From the NCBI GenBank assembly GCA_944354125.1, contig CALVPT010000001.1:1-64000 (forward strand): a DNA stretch of 64,000 nt, read 5' to 3'. Of this stretch, positions 61,999-64,000 are shown in pieces. Under the pieces are notes generated by a model, which was not told where the DNA came from, ran no database searches, and saw nothing but the letters and a program-made list of their open reading frames with translations. Numbering within the stretch: position 1 is the first letter of the stretch; each line of letters opens with the position of its first letter. Made by a program: the position numbers and the translations under genes. Origin of the DNA: an uncultured Clostridia bacterium. Lineage in GTDB: Bacteria > Bacillota > Clostridia > Christensenellales > Borkfalkiaceae.

Positions 61999-62493
61999 AT
62001 GAAAAAGTTATTTATAATCGGCGGTCCTATGGGAGTGGGCAAAACGGCCATCTGCCAAAATATGAAAAATAAGTTGGATAACTGCGTTTTTCTTGACGGG
62101 GACTGGTGTTGGGATGCCCATCCGTTTCTGGTAACAGAAGAAACGAAAAAGATGGTAACGGATAATATCTGTTTTCTGCTCAATCAGTTTATTCATTGCT
62201 CAGCCTATAAAAATATAGTGTTTTGCTGGGTTATGCACGAGCAGTCTATAATCGATACCATACTTGCCCGTTTAGATACGACTGATTGCAAAGTCCATAC
62301 AATATCCCTGATTTGCTCTCCCGATACTCTTGTATCTCTCTTAAAAAAAGACATAGCTATGGGTATTCGTTCTGAAGACGTTATCGAACGTAGTCTTAGC
62401 AGATTGTACTCTTTCAATGGGATTAACACAACTAAAATTCAAACCGATAATCGAAGCATAGACCTGATTTCGGATATGATTATATCCCTTTAA
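61999..62493 (+). CDS. P-loop kinase-like protein
   Basis: 164-residue NTP-binding protein with Walker A GGPMGVGKTAIC at residues 8-19, followed by FLDGDWCWD in the place where small-molecule kinases bind substrate. The remainder (VFCWVMHEQSIIDTILARL, a VIERSLSRL lid-like helix) fits the shikimate/adenylate-kinase-like or AAA_33 group. The substrate cannot be told. It lies 20 bases after the Xre gene with only a weak ribosome binding site. Confidence 0.75.
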   Translation: MKKLFIIGGPMGVGKTAICQNMKNKLDNCVFLDGDWCWDAHPFLVTEETKKMVTDNICFLLNQFIHCSAYKNIVFCWVMHEQSIIDTILARLDTTDCKVHTISLICSPDTLVSLLKKDIAMGIRSEDVIERSLSRLYSFNGINTTKIQTDNRSIDLISDMIISL

Positions 62494-62538
62494 CCCGATA
62501 AAACGACAAAAAATTACAAACAAATGTTTATATTTCTA

Positions 62539-62567
62539 TTGACATTGATAGCTTTATATGATATAAT
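62539..62567 (+). promoter_or_regulatory. Perfect consensus promoter in front of a non-coding stretch
   Basis: TTGACA (62539-62544), 17 bases, TATAAT (62562-62567). No convincing coding region follows for about 970 bases. Confidence 0.85.
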
Positions 62568-62573
62568 GCGAGA

Positions 62574-63099
62574 GTACGGGCGGATATGTTGCCTGTGCTC
62601 TTTTTCCGTACCTTTGAGTACGGATACTCTCCCTTTAAGAGAGGGTTAGCGCAGATATGACTGCGCCGCAGAGCGCAAAGCTCTGTAAGGATTTCAGCGC
62701 AAGATGCGCTGCACCCGAGCCGTCTGAAAGACGCGCCACGAAAGGGTTTTGTAAGCGTACAATTTTTACGCGCAAAACCTCTGGTCGTCTTTCTTCGAGC
62801 GAAGACAGGCTTATTTTGTGTTACAGTTTTTTCGAAATAAGTCGTTATCACCTTCGTTCGGAAAAGATGTGCGATGAAAGGCTTTTATTGTTGTACAATT
62901 TTTTAGCGAACAAGCCTAAAATATCTCGCATTTTTGGACGCGCCTTGATGGGGTTTTTTAGCGTACAAATTTTCAGATAACCGAGGGAGAACAAAAGTAA
63001 ACAAACCTAAAATTACATAGAATGGCTAACCACCATAGAGCTTACAGCTAAATAAGGTTTTAAGTCGGTGATCGCGTTACAAGCATCAGCGGCTTTTTT
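62574..63099 (+). ncRNA. Candidate long structured non-coding RNA
   Basis: Downstream of the promoter a chain of hairpins is seen: CCGTAC/GTACGG (62606-62623), GCGCAG/CTGCGC (62649-62666), CAGAGC/GCTCTG (62669-62685), CAGCGC/GCGCTG (62695-62711), CGTCT/AGACG (62721-62733), a composite GGTTTTG+GCGT/ACGC+CAAAACC (62745-62779), CTTATTT/AAATAAG (62810-62841) and AGGCTT/AAGCCT (62879-62917). A hairpin with six T residues near 63065-63099 may end it. Some frames are open by chance (for example 62657-62980) but look basic and low in coding character. No family recognised. Confidence 0.45.
62730..62975 (+). repeat. Three diverged copies of a roughly 40-bp hairpin module
   Basis: Copies begin near 62730, 62866 and 62937 and share the order GA(C/T)G(C/T)GC...GG(G/C)TTTT...GTACAA(A/T)TTTT. 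Spacings of 136 and 71 bases are not multiples of three, so the repeat is not a protein repeat. Between copies 1 and 2 a stem pair switches from G-C (62746/62778) to C-G (62882/62914). Confidence 0.55.
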
Positions 63100-63175
63100 G
63101 CGTTCTTTTTTAGGCTATCAAGCCCATGATTTTGCTAGTGGGTAAAGATAAATAAAACAGATCAGGAGATGAAAA

Positions 63176-63208
63176 ATGAACAAGCAAACGACAATCAGAC
63201 CGCCGTAA
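63176..63208 (+). CDS. Possible 10-codon leader peptide
   Basis: ATG with AGGAG 7 bases upstream opens a frame MNKQTTIRPP ending in TAA. It is far too short to call a protein with confidence; it might be a leader peptide for the relaxase transcript or a decayed gene start. Confidence 0.25.
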   Translation: MNKQTTIRPP

Positions 63209-63266
63209 ATCAGACAAGCAAACGGAAATTACTGAGCAATCAAAAGTCTGATTTTGGCAAGCAAAC
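63181..63266. repeat. Iteron-like direct repeats CAAGCAAAC
   Basis: CAAGCAAAC occurs at 63181-63189, 63215-63223 and 63258-63266, together with two ATCAGAC copies and one inverted GTCTGAT. The cluster lies just left of the candidate oriT. Confidence 0.4.
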
Positions 63267-63291
63267 TTGAAGGCATTATTGATACTTCTTC

Positions 63292-63336
63292 TACTTCGTG
63301 GGTTCGAAGTATAGCTCACTATACTTCGCAAGCGAA
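63292..63336. other. Candidate oriT of MobV type
   Basis: A 10-bp perfect inverted repeat (CGAAGTATAG 63305-63314, CTATACTTCG 63319-63328, 4-base loop) is flanked by further TACTTCG/CGAAGTA arms at 63292-63298 and about 63333. Read on the minus strand the core is AAGTATAGTGAGCTATACTT, which closely matches the pMV158 nick region (TAGTGTG/TTA inside AAGTATAG...TATACTT arms). It lies about 220 bases before the MobV relaxase gene, where such oriTs are normally found. Confidence 0.65.
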
Positions 63337-63377
63337 GTACCGTTCGCTTTGCCGAGGGCTTTTAACACAAAACAACG

Positions 63378-63537
63378 GCGCAAGCAGGGTTTCCCTGCGC
63401 AAGCGCACCGCATTTGCGCATACCTGCGCCTCAGTAGGTGAAGGTGGCGCAATTATGTAATCGAGAGCGTTTTAAAATTGCGCCATCGAGGGCAACGCCC
63501 TCAAATCACGAAAAATATCGGCGACACCAGCCGAGAT
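63378..63537 (+). promoter_or_regulatory. Hairpin-rich leader of the relaxase gene
   Basis: Four stems follow each other: GCAGGG/CCCTGC (63384-63398) between two GCGCAAGC direct repeats, GGCGCAATT/AATTGCGCC (63446-63484), GAGGGC/GCCCTC (63488-63502) and TCGGC/GCCGA (about 63518-63535) followed by ATTTTT. The last may be a terminator or attenuator just before the relaxase ribosome binding site. Confidence 0.4.
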
Positions 63538-63541
63538 TTTT

Positions 63542-64000
63542 GTGAACTTATACAAGGAGGTAAAAATTATAAGCTACTTAGTTTGTCACATGGAAAAATA
63601 TCACAAGACGGACATTGCGCCCGTCGAACAGGAGAACGAACGAGACGAAAACTATCTTGCAAACAATCCGCAGATAGACTGCACTCGCACTCGGAACAAT
63701 TACAATGTTATTAAGCGACAATGCTCCTACACGCAGCACATTAACCGCAGAATAGCGGAACTCGACTTGCCTACAAAAGTTCGCAAGGACGCAGTTCTGA
63801 TGTGTTCCTTTGTCGTGGGTTCGGACAGAGAGTTCTTCAAAAATCTGTCGGCACGGGAACAGGAAAAATTCTTTGCGGATTGCACCCGCTTCTTTGCGGA
63901 CAGATACGGTGAGGAGAATATTATTTCCGCCGTAGTCCACATGGACGAAACTACGCCGCATTTGCATCTGAACTTAATCCCGATTGCAGACGGCAGGCTC
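63542..64000 (+). CDS. MobV-family relaxase (plasmid recombination/mobilization protein), cut by window end
   Basis: 5' part of a Pre/Mob relaxase that nicks oriT for conjugative mobilization. Visible: SYLVCHMEKYHK (typical N-terminal motif), DCTRTRNNYNVI (the N-terminal motif near the relaxase tyrosine/histidine region) and the metal-binding motif VVHMDETTPHLHLNLIPI (HxDExTPHxH). The frame is open to the right edge. The start is uncertain: GTG 63542 is in frame, ATG 63590 would cut off the conserved SYLVCH, and the best GGAGG (63556-63560) points to an ATT at 63566. It lies downstream of a MobV-like oriT. Confidence 0.88.
   Translation, partial: MNLYKEVKIISYLVCHMEKYHKTDIAPVEQENERDENYLANNPQIDCTRTRNNYNVIKRQCSYTQHINRRIAELDLPTKVRKDAVLMCSFVVGSDREFFKNLSAREQEKFFADCTRFFADRYGEENIISAVVHMDETTPHLHLNLIPIADGRL

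Noticed and set aside
62657..62980. Plus-strand 107-codon frame
   Set aside because: It runs through the hairpins and out-of-frame repeat modules, has no ribosome binding site and no protein motif. RNA-level structure explains the region better.

Overview
The window looks like a chromosomal segment of an uncultured, gut-associated Clostridia-type bacterium (Bacillota). Supporting signs are Shine-Dalgarno/GTG/TTG starts, consensus sigma-A promoters, the gene order ftsK-rimO-pgsA-cinA-recA-rny, an m-DAP type MurE (DNPR signature), HisZ plus short HisG, a bile-salt-hydrolase-like enzyme, and Gram-positive style mobile DNA at the right end. A finer lineage cannot be fixed by eye. No tRNA, rRNA or CRISPR array was seen.

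Region by region. 1-1340: rpsT (minus) and murI. 1414-16267: a division/cell-wall (dcw) cluster, mraZ-rsmH-ftsL-pbp-murE-mraY-murD-ftsW-murA-divIB, then ftsA-ftsZ from its own consensus promoter, then murC. murG, murF and ddl are not here, and murA sits where murG would be expected. 16264-17445: convergent DUF815-type AAA ATPase. 17608-18636: stand-alone ilvC. 18773-30459: ftsK, rimO, pgsA, cinA, recA, nadE, then rny. 30691-32394 (minus): a PadR-type DNA-binding domain fused to a long linker and a membrane domain. 32573-33959: acyl-ACP thioesterase and a YgjP/DUF45 metallopeptidase. 34176-46683: arginine/carbamoyl-phosphate genes argG-argC, a gap of about 980 bases, then argJ-argB-argD-argF-carA-carB. 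The carB reading frame continues without a stop into a DapF-like domain that has lost several active-site residues. 46683-48966: cysteine desulfurase and thiI (tRNA 4-thiouridine), coupled to carB. 49087-57035: TrpR-like regulator and hisZ-G-D-C-B-H-A, a gap, then hisF-hisIE; an Ntn hydrolase of the choloylglycine hydrolase family follows.

From about 58.1 kb to the right edge the DNA is accessory. It holds a large serine recombinase, a membrane protein with a TetR regulator under a near-perfect 36-bp palindromic operator, a small protein and an Xre regulator that appear to share TAGCTC-type operator repeats, a P-loop kinase-like protein, a long hairpin-rich non-coding stretch behind a perfect consensus promoter, an inverted repeat very close to the pMV158/MobV nick region, and the 5' part of a MobV relaxase cut by the window end. 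This fits one end of an integrative mobilizable element.

The most unusual items are the CarB-DapF fusion with a degenerate DapF active site, the membrane-anchored PadR regulator, two dense RNA-structure candidates in the mobile element (about 58.17-58.29 kb and 62.57-63.10 kb, the second with an internal covarying repeat), and the relaxase/oriT pair.
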